Positions 8,892 to 15,997 of a stretch of 64,000 nucleotides of DNA are shown one piece after another. Location: NCBI RefSeq assembly GCF_019710635.1, contig NZ_JAIFZS010000011.1, positions 124,001-188,000 on the forward strand. The letters run 5' to 3'. How positions within the stretch are numbered: the first letter of the stretch is position 1; every line of letters starts with the position of its first letter. A program made the position numbers and the translations under genes. The notes below the pieces were generated by a model. It ran no database searches, was not told where the DNA came from, and was given only the letters and a program-made list of their open reading frames with translations. The DNA is from Mycolicibacterium xanthum (lineage in GTDB: Bacteria; Actinomycetota; Actinomycetes; Mycobacteriales; Mycobacteriaceae).

Positions 8892-9065
8892 GGTCGACCA
8901 GCCTCCCGGAGGCAGAGCGTGCGGTGGAAGAACTGCGCGAGTGCCCGGGTCTGCCTGCCGCGCTGCGTGGGCAGGTGCTCGCGCGGGCGCACGCTCACGG
9001 GTGTTGCCCTCCATCGTCGGGTCGTTGAACCGGAACTGAACCCGATGTTAGATTCAGTTTCGGTC

Positions 9066-9081
9066 TGTGACCAGGGTCACA
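9066..9081. promoter_or_regulatory. CRP-type operator, perfect consensus
   Basis: TGTGACCAGGGTCACA matches TGTGA-N6-TCACA exactly and is symmetrical over 14 of 16 bases. It lies 29 nt upstream of the VOC gene start and about 175 nt upstream of the divergent hydrolase operon. Position just before the start suggests repression of, or promoter overlap with, the VOC gene. Confidence 0.7.
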
Positions 9082-9110
9082 TCTACTGATCCGGATCCGG
9101 GAGGTGACAG

Positions 9111-9691
9111 ATGATCAAGCCCCACAACACCAACTCCGAATTCGACCTCGGCGGAATCAACCATGTGGCCCTGGTCTGCTCGGACATGGCCAGGACCGTC
9201 GATTTCTACAGCAATGTGCTGGGCATGCCGCTGATCAAGTCCCTGGATCTACTCGGTGGGATGGGCCGGCACTTCTTCTTCGACGCCGGCAACGGCGACT
9301 GTGTGGCGTTCTTCTGGTTCGCCGATGCGCCCGACCGGGTGCCCGGCATCTCGTCCCCGGAGGCGATCCCCGGCATCAGTGACATCGTCAGCGCGGTGAG
9401 CACGATGAACCATCTGTCGTTTCATGTGCCTGCGGAGAGGTTCGACGAGTATCGGCAGCGACTCAAGGCCAGGGCGTGCGGGTAGGGCCGGTCCTCAACC
9501 ATGACGAGAGCCCGGCCCGGGTCGCACCGACGGTGCACTCCGGTGTGTACGTCCGGTCGTTCTATTTCCTCGACCCCGACGGAATCACGATCGAGTTCGC
9601 ATGCTGGATAAAGAAATTCGGTGAGGGCGACGCGACGACGACACCGAGGACGGCGGCCGACCGGCGGGTGACCGCACCCGTGAACGGCTAA
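9111..9691 (+). pseudogene. VOC/glyoxalase-type protein gene, frameshifted
   Basis: Two overlapping frames make one protein. Frame A (9111-9485) begins MIKPHNTNSEFDLGGINHVAL, with a GGGAGGTGACAG ribosome site, and contains the first vicinal-oxygen-chelate module (NHVALVCSDMARTVDFYSNVLGM) and MNHLSFHVPAERFDEYRQRLKA. It stops at 9485. Frame B, from about 9474, continues RVGPVLNHDESPARVAPTV and SFYFLDPDGITIEFACW, which carries the metal-ligand end of the second module. Adding one base near 9471-9474 (AGGG to AGGGG) joins them into a 193-aa protein, the length I recall for Rv0274. Either the gene is broken or a G was lost from the sequence. Confidence 0.8.
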
Positions 9692-9694
9692 TTG

Positions 9695-10315
9695 CTAATC
9701 GAGGTATAGCCGCGGATCGCTGAGCTTGTCGATCATCGCGGCGAGCCGGGCGGAGAGCTCGGCAGGTGTGAAGGTCAGGTCTCCGGACAGCCAGGCGCTC
9801 AACGTCTGGGCCACCCCGCCGACCACGAAGTGGCCGGCGGCTTTCACCGGCTCGTTGTCGTCGACCTGCATCGCGGCGCCTGCATGCTGGCCGGACAGCA
9901 TCGCGAACAGCGCACCCGACTCGGCACGTTTGCGCACCACCACCGGGTTGGCGAGCCGGTCGCTGAACAGCAGTCGGCCGACCCGGGCGTCCCCGGAGAT
10001 CGTGCGCACGATGTTGGCCATGCCCTGCCGGCTCTGCTCGCGGGCGGGTGCGGCGGCGACTGCGGCCTGCGTGGTGGCGGCGATGGCGGACACCACCCAG
10101 TCGAACACCGCGTCGACGAAGGCGTCCTTGTCCGAGAAGTTCTCGTAGAAGTAGCGCGCCGCCAAGCCGGACCGCGCACAGATGGCGCGCACGGTGAGAT
10201 CGGCCGGCGTCGGATCTGCGCCGAGCAGGTCCAATCCGGCCTCCAGCAGCCGTCGTCGGCGCTGCGCAACGCGCTCCGGGGCGCCGACGCCGCGGTACGG
10301 GCGGATCTGAGCCAT
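9695..10315 (-). CDS. TetR-family regulator
   Basis: A 206-aa regulator starting MAQIRPYRGVGAPERVAQ. The N-terminal HTH spans about residues 18-60 (RRRLLEAGLDLLGADPTPADLTVRAICARSGLAARYFYENFSDKDAF, read in parts), with the recognition helix around GLAARYFYENF. The rest is a helical ligand-binding domain. It converges on the VOC gene (3-bp gap) and is divergent from the MpaB-family gene, so that gene and the VOC/hydrolase cluster are its likely targets. By recall it matches the TetR gene Rv0275c. Its ligand is unknown. Confidence 0.88.
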   Translation of the reverse strand: MAQIRPYRGVGAPERVAQRRRRLLEAGLDLLGADPTPADLTVRAICARSGLAARYFYENFSDKDAFVDAVFDWVVSAIAATTQAAVAAAPAREQSRQGMANIVRTISGDARVGRLLFSDRLANPVVVRKRAESGALFAMLSGQHAGAAMQVDDNEPVKAAGHFVVGGVAQTLSAWLSGDLTFTPAELSARLAAMIDKLSDPRLYLD

Positions 10316-10324
10316 CGTCGCATT

Positions 10325-10354
10325 TTGACACCTGGATCGGTTTCGGAGCAATAT
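10325..10354 (+). promoter_or_regulatory. candidate sigma-A-type promoter of the MpaB-family gene
   Basis: TTGACA at 10325-10330 and CAATAT at 10349-10354, with an 18-nt spacer, lie in the divergent spacer between the TetR gene and the MpaB-family gene and read toward the latter. Confidence 0.35.
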
Positions 10355-10425
10355 CAGGAAACGGGCGTTCGCATCTTTGTCGGCGACGCGATGGAGAGGA
10401 GTGGACGATCACGGTCAGCGAGCCG

Positions 10426-11316
10426 GTGGAGACAAACCCGCCGCAGGTCGAACCCACGGTTGCCGAATCCCGGATTCCCGTGCGCAAGCGCCGGTGGCGG
10501 CCCGCCAGGGCCGAACCGGGAATGCTCGGGCTGGGGCTGCTGGCCGGTCCTGCCAACGTGATCATGCAACTCGGCCGTCCCGGTGTCGGATACGGCGTGC
10601 TGGAGAGCCGGGTACAGAGCGGCCGGGTGGACAAACACCCGGTCAAGCGGGCCCGCACCACCTTCACCTACCTCGCTGTGTCCACCGACGGGACCGAGCA
10701 GCAGAAGGCCGCGTTCCGCCGTGCAGTCAACCGCGCGCACGCCCAGGTGTTTTCCACCGAGGACAGCCCGGTCGAGTACAACGCGTTCGACAAGAGCCTT
10801 CAGCTCTGGGTCGGCGCGTGCCTCTACAAGGGCACCGTGGACGTGCAGCGGGTGTTCGGCGGTGAGCTCGACGAGGCCACGGCGGACCGGCTCTATGCGC
10901 AGGGGCGTGCGCTGGCCACCATGCTGCAGGTGCCCGAGGAGATGTGGCCCGCCGACCGGGCCGCCTTCGACAGGTACTGGCAGGAGTCGCTGGACCAGGT
11001 GCACATCGACGACACCGTGCGCGAGTACCTGTATCCGATCGCAGTGTCCCGGGTGCGGGGAAACCGGGTGCCCCCACGGATCGCCCGCCGCACCGAGGGA
11101 CTGGCCCAGCTGATCACCACCGGCTTTCTGCCCCAACGCTTCCGGGACGAGATGCGGCTGCCCTGGGGGCCCGAGGAGCAGCGTCGCTTCGATCGGTTGA
11201 CGAAGGTGTTGCGCGGCGTGACCAAGGTGTCACCACGGTTCGTCCGGGAGTTCCCGTTCAACGTGCTGCTCAAGGATCTCGACTGGCGCATCCGGACCGG
11301 CCGCCCGCTCGTCTAG
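10426..11316 (+). CDS. oxygenase MpaB-family protein (DUF2236)
   Basis: About 296 aa in the family that includes the fungal MpaB and latex-clearing oxygenases, haem-dependent enzymes that cleave isoprenoid chains. Visible family features are the GLLAGPANVIMQLGRPGVGYG segment (read in two parts), the RARTTFTYLAVSTDGTEQQ stretch and the histidine in VNRAHAQVF. By recall it equals Rv0276. The annotated start is the GTG at 10426, but the strong GGAGAGGAG at 10393-10401 is too far away; it fits an ATC codon at 10408 (ITVSEPVE), so the true start may be a non-standard ATC. Substrate unknown. Confidence 0.8.
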   Translation: METNPPQVEPTVAESRIPVRKRRWRPARAEPGMLGLGLLAGPANVIMQLGRPGVGYGVLESRVQSGRVDKHPVKRARTTFTYLAVSTDGTEQQKAAFRRAVNRAHAQVFSTEDSPVEYNAFDKSLQLWVGACLYKGTVDVQRVFGGELDEATADRLYAQGRALATMLQVPEEMWPADRAAFDRYWQESLDQVHIDDTVREYLYPIAVSRVRGNRVPPRIARRTEGLAQLITTGFLPQRFRDEMRLPWGPEEQRRFDRLTKVLRGVTKVSPRFVREFPFNVLLKDLDWRIRTGRPLV

Positions 11317-11359
11317 GGGGCTCCTCACTTGACGGTCAGCACCGGTATGGGGTGCCGCG

Positions 11360-12553
11360 TCAGTCGAACATGAACTCGCTCAGGAAGCGGGTCATCCGCC
11401 GTAGATAGTCCGGTTGGCTCACGTGCAGCACGTGATTGCCGGGGAACCAGTGGAAAGCGCAGTGGTCCCAGTGCCGCCAGAGCAGCTCGGCCTGCTCGGG
11501 CGGGGCCAGGCGGTCGCCGAGGCCGGCGATGATCAGGCGCCGCCCCTTGGCCGGTATCGGCCGGTAGTTGAGCGGAGAGGAGTACATCGTCGCGGCATCG
11601 ACGAGTTCGCGCTCCGTCCCTGCGAGCCGGTCGCGGAGTGCGACCACCTTGTTGGCGGGGAACCACTCGTCGACGGTGCGTTCCGGGGTGACGACCGGTA
11701 CGTTGGGGATGACAGCCTGGATCCGGTCGTCCACGCTGGCGATCAGCGCCGAGGTATACCCGCCCAGTGACATGCCCGTCAGCGCAATGCGATCCACGCC
11801 GATGAACTCGAGATAGTCCACCAGGGAACGGAAGTCGTGGACGGCCTGCGCCATCGCCTCGGCGAAGCCGGAGAAGCCGTGCGCGAAATATCCGTATCCA
11901 CTGAACGGCGAGTACTTCTCGGCGCGGCGACCGTGGAACGGCAGCGTGTAGAGCAGCACGTCGTAACCGGACCGGTAGAACCACGGCAGCGAGAAGAACA
12001 GCCCGTTGAACAGGTAGGGCGAGCCCATGAAGCCGTGGATCACGCACAGCGTCGGCCGCGGGCCGTTCTCGTGGCGCCAGTGCTGGGCACGCACGACGTT
12101 GTTGCGCCGGTAGCAGGCGCACTGCTCGCGCAGCGCCGGGTTCACCGCCGAGAAGCTGCTGTTGAAGCGCAGGTTGCGGACGTGTCCGCGCGCCACCAGT
12201 TCGGCGATCGCGTTCGCCGGCCGTGACGAGACCCGGGGCGGTTCGGTAGGGGCGGGAAACGACAGAGCAGGGTCCCGTTCGGCCGCCAGTCCGGCGTAGA
12301 AGTCGAGGTGGTCGCGCTCGACTCGGGACTGCGGGCTGCGCAGAGCCCCGGCCAGCGTCGGAACCATCGTGGCGGCCAACAGCGACGCGATGGAGGTCCG
12401 TAATGCCAGGTCGGCCACTGCGGAGGTGTCCACGATCAGCCGCTGTTGCCTGGTCAGGTCTGCACGGCGGGGCAGGCCACGTGCGGTCGCGTCAGCCCCG
12501 GGGACGTCGGGAACCGGGAGGTGCGCCTCTGCCAGTGAGCTGTTCGAGTCCAC
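11360..12553 (-). CDS. alpha/beta hydrolase
   Basis: A 397-aa protein from the GTG at 12553 ([11 protein letters not shown]), fixed by a TAGCAT -10 box 7 nt upstream; longer open frames would run into the divergent tam-like gene. The hydrolase core begins around residue 185: oxyanion segment [15 protein letters not shown], nucleophile elbow [15 protein letters not shown] (Ser), acid region [16 protein letters not shown] and catalytic His in [15 protein letters not shown]. The first 180 residues are helical and not a standard hydrolase part. It is convergent with the MpaB-family gene. Substrate unknown; esterase or lipase activity is the general expectation. Confidence 0.82.
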   Translation of the reverse strand: MDSNSSLAEAHLPVPDVPGADATARGLPRRADLTRQQRLIVDTSAVADLALRTSIASLLAATMVPTLAGALRSPQSRVERDHLDFYAGLAAERDPALSFPAPTEPPRVSSRPANAIAELVARGHVRNLRFNSSFSAVNPALREQCACYRRNNVVRAQHWRHENGPRPTLCVIHGFMGSPYLFNGLFFSLPWFYRSGYDVLLYTLPFHGRRAEKYSPFSGYGYFAHGFSGFAEAMAQAVHDFRSLVDYLEFIGVDRIALTGMSLGGYTSALIASVDDRIQAVIPNVPVVTPERTVDEWFPANKVVALRDRLAGTERELVDAATMYSSPLNYRPIPAKGRRLIIAGLGDRLAPPEQAELLWRHWDHCAFHWFPGNHVLHVSQPDYLRRMTRFLSEFMFD

Positions 12554-12560
12554 GACTTGA

Positions 12561-12566
12561 ATGCTA
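12561..12566 (-). promoter_or_regulatory. -10 box of the hydrolase gene (leaderless)
   Basis: TAGCAT on the minus strand, 7 nt before the GTG at 12553. Confidence 0.45.
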
Positions 12567-12607
12567 ACGCGGACCAACTCGTCGTTCGGCGGTGTCAGAC
12601 TGACGGT

Positions 12608-13372
12608 ATGTGGAGTCCCGACGCCTACCTGGCCTTTGCCGACCACCGCGGTAGGCCGTTCGTCGATCTGCTGGCACGGGTGGATGCGCACGACCCACGC
12701 CGGGTGGTCGATCTCGGCTGCGGTCCCGGAAACCTCACCGAGACGCTGCCGTCTCGCTGGCCCGGCGCGGTCGTCGAGGCCTGGGACTCGTCGCCGGAGA
12801 TGGTGCACGCCGCCCGGGAGCGCGGCGTCGACGCGCATGTCGGAGATGTGCGGGACTGGGTGCCCGCAGCCGACACCGACGTCGTGATCAGCAACGCGGT
12901 ACTGCAGTGGGTGCCCGAACACCGTGAGCTGGTGTCGCGGTGGGCGGCGCAACTGGCGCCGGGATCGTGGATCGCCTTCCAGGTGCCGGACAACTTCGAC
13001 GCGCCGTCGCACCGGGTGGTGCGTGACCTCGCCCGGCGTCCACAGTGGTCAGATGCGCTGGGGGACTATCCATTCCATGGCGAGGACATGGTGGATCCCC
13101 CGCTGGGATATGCCGGCGGCCTCACCGATGCGGGGTGCACGGTGGACGCCTGGGAGACCATGTACGTCCACCCGCTCACCGGCGCGAACCCGGTGCTGGA
13201 GTGGATCACCGGCACGGCGCTGCGGCCGGTGCGGGACGCGCTCGACGACGCTGCCTGGGACCAGTTCCGTTCGGAGCTGATCCCACTGCTCGACGCAGAG
13301 TATCCGCGTCGGGCCGATGGGATCACGTTCTTCCCGTTCCGCCGGATCTTCGTGGTGGCCCGGGTGCGGTGA
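12608..13372 (+). CDS. tam: trans-aconitate 2-methyltransferase-like
   Basis: A 254-aa class I SAM-dependent methyltransferase starting [18 protein letters not shown], a start typical of Tam. SAM-binding motif I is [15 protein letters not shown] (about residues 32-46), followed by [18 protein letters not shown] and [15 protein letters not shown]. The C-terminal [15 protein letters not shown] also fits the family. Tam methylates trans-aconitate, a by-product of the citric-acid cycle, to relieve aconitase inhibition. The length matches bacterial Tam (about 250-260 aa). It is divergent from the hydrolase gene across a 54-bp spacer. Other small acids as substrate cannot be excluded. Confidence 0.85.
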   Translation: MWSPDAYLAFADHRGRPFVDLLARVDAHDPRRVVDLGCGPGNLTETLPSRWPGAVVEAWDSSPEMVHAARERGVDAHVGDVRDWVPAADTDVVISNAVLQWVPEHRELVSRWAAQLAPGSWIAFQVPDNFDAPSHRVVRDLARRPQWSDALGDYPFHGEDMVDPPLGYAGGLTDAGCTVDAWETMYVHPLTGANPVLEWITGTALRPVRDALDDAAWDQFRSELIPLLDAEYPRRADGITFFPFRRIFVVARVR

Positions 13373-13458
13373 CTCACCGGGTCAGGGGCGAGCTGTTCAC
13401 GATCGTGCCGACCGCTCAGGGGGTTACCAATCGTCCCGATCAGGAGGAGAATCGAGTC

Positions 13459-13578
13459 GTGGGGAATCCAGCGATTATTCCCACGCGAATTGACAGTTCA
13501 CGGCCTTATTTAGGAGGACGAAATGAAGTACGTCTTGGCCTGGACGAACCGGCTCACCGGCTCTGCAACAGACAATGA
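13459..13578 (+). CDS. possible 39-aa leader peptide overlapping the DUF3303 gene
   Basis: A GTG at 13459 follows a full AGGAGGAG ribosome site (13442-13449) at good spacing and opens a 39-codon frame (VGNPAIIPTRIDSSRPYLGG...) that ends at a TGA inside the next gene, covering that gene's own ribosome site and start. Such an arrangement can couple or attenuate translation of the downstream gene. There is no family match; it may be chance. Confidence 0.35.
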   Translation: MGNPAIIPTRIDSSRPYLGGRNEVRLGLDEPAHRLCNRQ

Positions 13579-13834
13579 AGCGTCAGTCCGGCGCGGCTTG
13601 GAACTGTTTTCCAAGTGGCAGCCGCCAGCGAGCTCGACGTTCCACCAGTTCGTGGGACGGCTCGATGGCACCGGCGGGTTTGCCGTCGTGGAGACTGACA
13701 ACCCGGCAGACCTGCTGGACGGGGCCGGTAAGTTCGGCACCAACAACGAGTTCCAGCTCTATCCGGTCGTCGACATAGCTGACTGGGTCCAGGTGCTGGG
13801 GCAGGGTGTGGACTTCAGGGAGTCGATCAGCTGA
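13523..13834 (+). CDS. DUF3303-type small protein
   Basis: A 103-aa protein, MKYVLAWTNRLTGSATDNE..., preceded by a near-perfect TTAGGAGGACGAA ribosome site. The KYVLAWT opening, the conserved FHQFVGRLDGTGGFAVVETD middle (read in parts) and the ELYPVVDI-like end (QLYPVVDIADWV) fit the DUF3303 / dimeric alpha-beta-barrel small-protein family. No biochemical role is known to me. The strong ribosome site and a hairpin terminator right behind it suggest a well expressed monocistronic unit. Confidence 0.75.
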   Translation: MKYVLAWTNRLTGSATDNEASVRRGLELFSKWQPPASSTFHQFVGRLDGTGGFAVVETDNPADLLDGAGKFGTNNEFQLYPVVDIADWVQVLGQGVDFRESIS

Positions 13835-13848
13835 ACCGCGCCACACCG

Positions 13849-13877
13849 AAGGGGCCGCTCCCAGTGGGCGGCCCTTT
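13849..13877 (+). terminator. hairpin terminator after the DUF3303 gene
   Basis: A 10-bp stem, AAGGGGCCGC (13849-13858) with GCGGCCCTTT (13868-13877) including one G-T pair, and a 9-nt loop, starts 14 nt after the stop codon and ends in TTT. Confidence 0.65.
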
Positions 13878-14236
13878 GCTGTGCCAGTGGCCGGTACTTC
13901 GCTCAAAGCGTTCCGCACCCAGCGGCTGTCACCGCCGGCCAAGTCCTACGAAGCGGCGACCGCGAAGAGACGCCACTCGCCGGGCACGCGAACATTGCGG
14001 AAGTCTACGCCGAACAGCGGGTGGAGCGGATCTGCGCCGACAGCGTTCGTGCTGCTCACAAGCGTTCATTGACGTGTTCTTCAGCCAGTCGGTGCCGGTC
14101 CCGCGCTCATGACTTTCTGGACCGGAGCAGCCGCCCGAAGCGCGGACATCCGTGCAGAATGCCTGACCGAACACGGTCTGATTTCGTGGCCCGTATTCTC
14201 GGTGACGGTCGAGACCACCAGGTCGAAAGAGACGAG
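13878..14236. other. non-coding stretch, nothing recognised
   Basis: About 360 bp between the terminator and the 2TM gene. The short open frames here have no family features and no good ribosome sites. The promoter of the 2TM gene should lie at its right end. Confidence 0.5.
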
Positions 14237-14500
14237 ATGACCGACGAAGAACGACACCGGGCGATAGGACGAATTCACGCGAAGCGCGGGTTCTGGGTAC
14301 ACCTGGCCGCCTACATCGTCGTCAACGCCGTGCTGATCGTGATCTGGTACGCCAGCTCCGGCGGATATTTCTGGCCGGCGTGGCCCGCGCTGGGCTGGGG
14401 AATCGGCCTCGTCTTGCATGGTCTCGGGGTGTTCGTCGGGACGAGACCGATAACCGAGAAGCAGATCCAGCGCGAGATCGATCGGGGTCGCCAGTCGTGA
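14237..14500 (+). CDS. 2TM-domain small membrane protein
   Basis: An 87-aa protein starting MTDEERHRAIGRIHAKRGFW, with an AAAGAGACGAG ribosome site. It matches the bacterial 2TM-domain pattern: a charged N-terminal helix, first membrane helix FWVHLAAYIVVNAVLIVIWY, a short Trp-rich loop (GGYFWPAWPALGWG), second helix IGLVLHGLGVFVGT, and a charged tail (EKQIQREIDRG). In other bacteria this domain is often fused to or next to histidine kinases, but no kinase is nearby. Longer open frame upstream lacks family sequence. Function unknown. Confidence 0.78.
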   Translation: MTDEERHRAIGRIHAKRGFWVHLAAYIVVNAVLIVIWYASSGGYFWPAWPALGWGIGLVLHGLGVFVGTRPITEKQIQREIDRGRQS

Positions 14501-14807
14501 CGAGAAGGGTTTTCGTCCTTCCCGTTGCCGCCGGTCTCAACGTTGTATGAGGCGTCCGCTCCGCAATCGCAGTCTCCGCCGACTCGTCGAACTACGGCTC
14601 AAGACGCTGACCAGGAGACGCCCCAGCAACACCGGAGGCCGTCGACGAAGACATGGTGTTGGCGGGGGAGCTTCCGTGGGCGTCCGCGAGCCGAAAACAC
14701 CAGCCGCTCAGGTCATCCCAAGTCGGGGGCAGGCAACACGCGGTTATTCGAACTGAACTTGCCACTGTGGGTGCCGTCGCCGCGCGAAGAAGCGCCCCAC
14801 GACCCGG
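14501..14807. other. non-coding stretch, nothing recognised
   Basis: About 307 bp between the 2TM gene and the convergent conserved hypothetical. The open frame crossing it belongs to the PAP2 gene downstream and has no family sequence here. Confidence 0.5.
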
Positions 14808-15290
14808 TCACGGGTGATAGGGCACACCCACCGCCCGGAACACGAACTCCGGCGGCACGTCGAAGGCGAGCGAGGTCCGGGGCAGTCGCGCCAGGACACC
14901 CTCGGGAATGTCGGTCTTGTAGCGCAGCGCCAACTCGCCCGAGCAGCGCGGATCGACCTTGGCCACATCGGCGTCGATGGTCAACCCGTGGGTCGACAGC
15001 TCAGCCGTCACCGCCCCGGTCTGCGGGGCATCCCAGCGCACATCGATGGTGCGCCCGGCCAGTTTGGGGACCGACGAGAGCGTGCCCAGCACACGCTGAT
15101 CGGTCAGCGCAAGAGCGCCGACGTAGCTCGCGATGCTGCCGGCCGAGCGCAGGCCGGGCACGGTGCCGTGAAATCGCCGCGTCACCGCGACGTATTCGGC
15201 GAGGTAGAGGATTCCCTCCGCCTCGACCTCGGCGCGTAGGGCGCTGGGAAGCTTGCCGACACGGAAAAGTTTCCGGACAAAGACGGCCAT
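14808..15290 (-). CDS. conserved hypothetical protein
   Basis: A 160-aa protein, MAVFVRKLFRVGKLPSALRAE..., without signal peptide or membrane helix. The middle (SIASYVGALALTDQRVLGTL and TIDVRWDAPQTGAVTAELS) alternates strand-like segments resembling a PH-like beta-barrel, but I do not assign a domain. The start is supported by a TACCGT -10 box 6 nt upstream. It is divergent from the PAP2 gene across 35 bp. I do not recognise the function. Confidence 0.7.
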   Translation of the reverse strand: MAVFVRKLFRVGKLPSALRAEVEAEGILYLAEYVAVTRRFHGTVPGLRSAGSIASYVGALALTDQRVLGTLSSVPKLAGRTIDVRWDAPQTGAVTAELSTHGLTIDADVAKVDPRCSGELALRYKTDIPEGVLARLPRTSLAFDVPPEFVFRAVGVPYHP

Positions 15291-15296
15291 GCACGC

Positions 15297-15302
15297 ACGG
15301 TA
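15297..15302 (-). promoter_or_regulatory. -10 box of the conserved hypothetical (leaderless)
   Basis: TACCGT on the minus strand, 6 nt before the ATG at 15290. Confidence 0.4.
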
Positions 15303-15317
15303 GCTCAGCTGGTAGAC
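15300..15317 (+). other. tRNA D-arm-like sequence (no tRNA)
   Basis: GTAGCTCAGCTGGTAGAC is the canonical 5' D-arm of a bacterial tRNA, but no anticodon arm, T arm or acceptor partner follows; the PAP2 coding region starts at 15326. It is either chance or a tRNA fragment. Confidence 0.4.
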
Positions 15318-15325
15318 GTGGACTG

Positions 15326-15997
15326 GTGAAGGCGCGTACGGGCTGGCTGATCGGCACCGCCGTGGCCGCCATCGCCGTGTACACGCTGATGTGGGCGGGC
15401 TGTGCCTGGCACTGGACGTGGCAGGCCGAGCTGGATGCGTCGATGCTGGAGCCGCTGCACCGCGTCGGCGCCGCCCACCCGGGCTGGGTGACCGGGTGGA
15501 ACGTCTTCTGCACCGTGCTCGGTCCGGCGGCGTTCCGGTTGGCCACCCTGGTGGTCATCATCGGCGCGCTGGTCCGCCGCAACGTGCGGGTGGCGCTGTT
15601 CCTGATCGCCAGCGTGGAGCTCAGCGCCGTGATCACCGAGATCGCCAAGGCATCGGTGGACCGGCCCCGGCCGGCAACCGCACTGGTGACCGCTTACGGC
15701 TCGTCCTTCCCGTCCGGGCACGCGCTCGGCGTCACCGTTTCGGTGCTGGCTCTGCTGGCCGTCGTGTTTCCGGTGCTGCGTCCGGGGGGCCGGGTCTGGG
15801 CGGTGGCGGTGGGCGTCACCGTGATCGTGCTCATCGGTCTGAGCAGGGTGGTGCTCAACGTGCACCATCCCTCCGACGTGATCGCCGGGTGGGCGCTCGG
15901 ATACGCCTATGCGGCGCTGTGCCTGCTGGTGGTGCCGCCGCTGCGGCCGGTTACGCAATCGGACGAAACACCGGCAGTAGCCGATAGCGCGCGCTGA
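15326..15997 (+). CDS. PAP2-family membrane phosphatase
   Basis: A 223-aa membrane phosphatase from the GTG at 15326 (VKARTGWLIG). All three PAP2 catalytic signatures are present: KASVDRP (KX6RP-type, residues 108-114), PSGH (129-132) and SRVVLNVHHPSD (173-184, His180 and Asp184). Six hydrophobic segments fit the lipid-phosphatase fold. Expected substrates are phosphatidate, undecaprenyl or decaprenyl pyrophosphate, or another lipid phosphate, cleaved on the outer membrane face. Its 3' end overlaps by 47 bp the 3' end of a second PAP2-containing gene on the other strand. Confidence 0.88.
   Translation: MKARTGWLIGTAVAAIAVYTLMWAGCAWHWTWQAELDASMLEPLHRVGAAHPGWVTGWNVFCTVLGPAAFRLATLVVIIGALVRRNVRVALFLIASVELSAVITEIAKASVDRPRPATALVTAYGSSFPSGHALGVTVSVLALLAVVFPVLRPGGRVWAVAVGVTVIVLIGLSRVVLNVHHPSDVIAGWALGYAYAALCLLVVPPLRPVTQSDETPAVADSAR

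Noticed and set aside
15295..15370. tRNA gene
   Set aside because: Only a D-arm-like stretch; no anticodon, T arm or 3' acceptor sequence.
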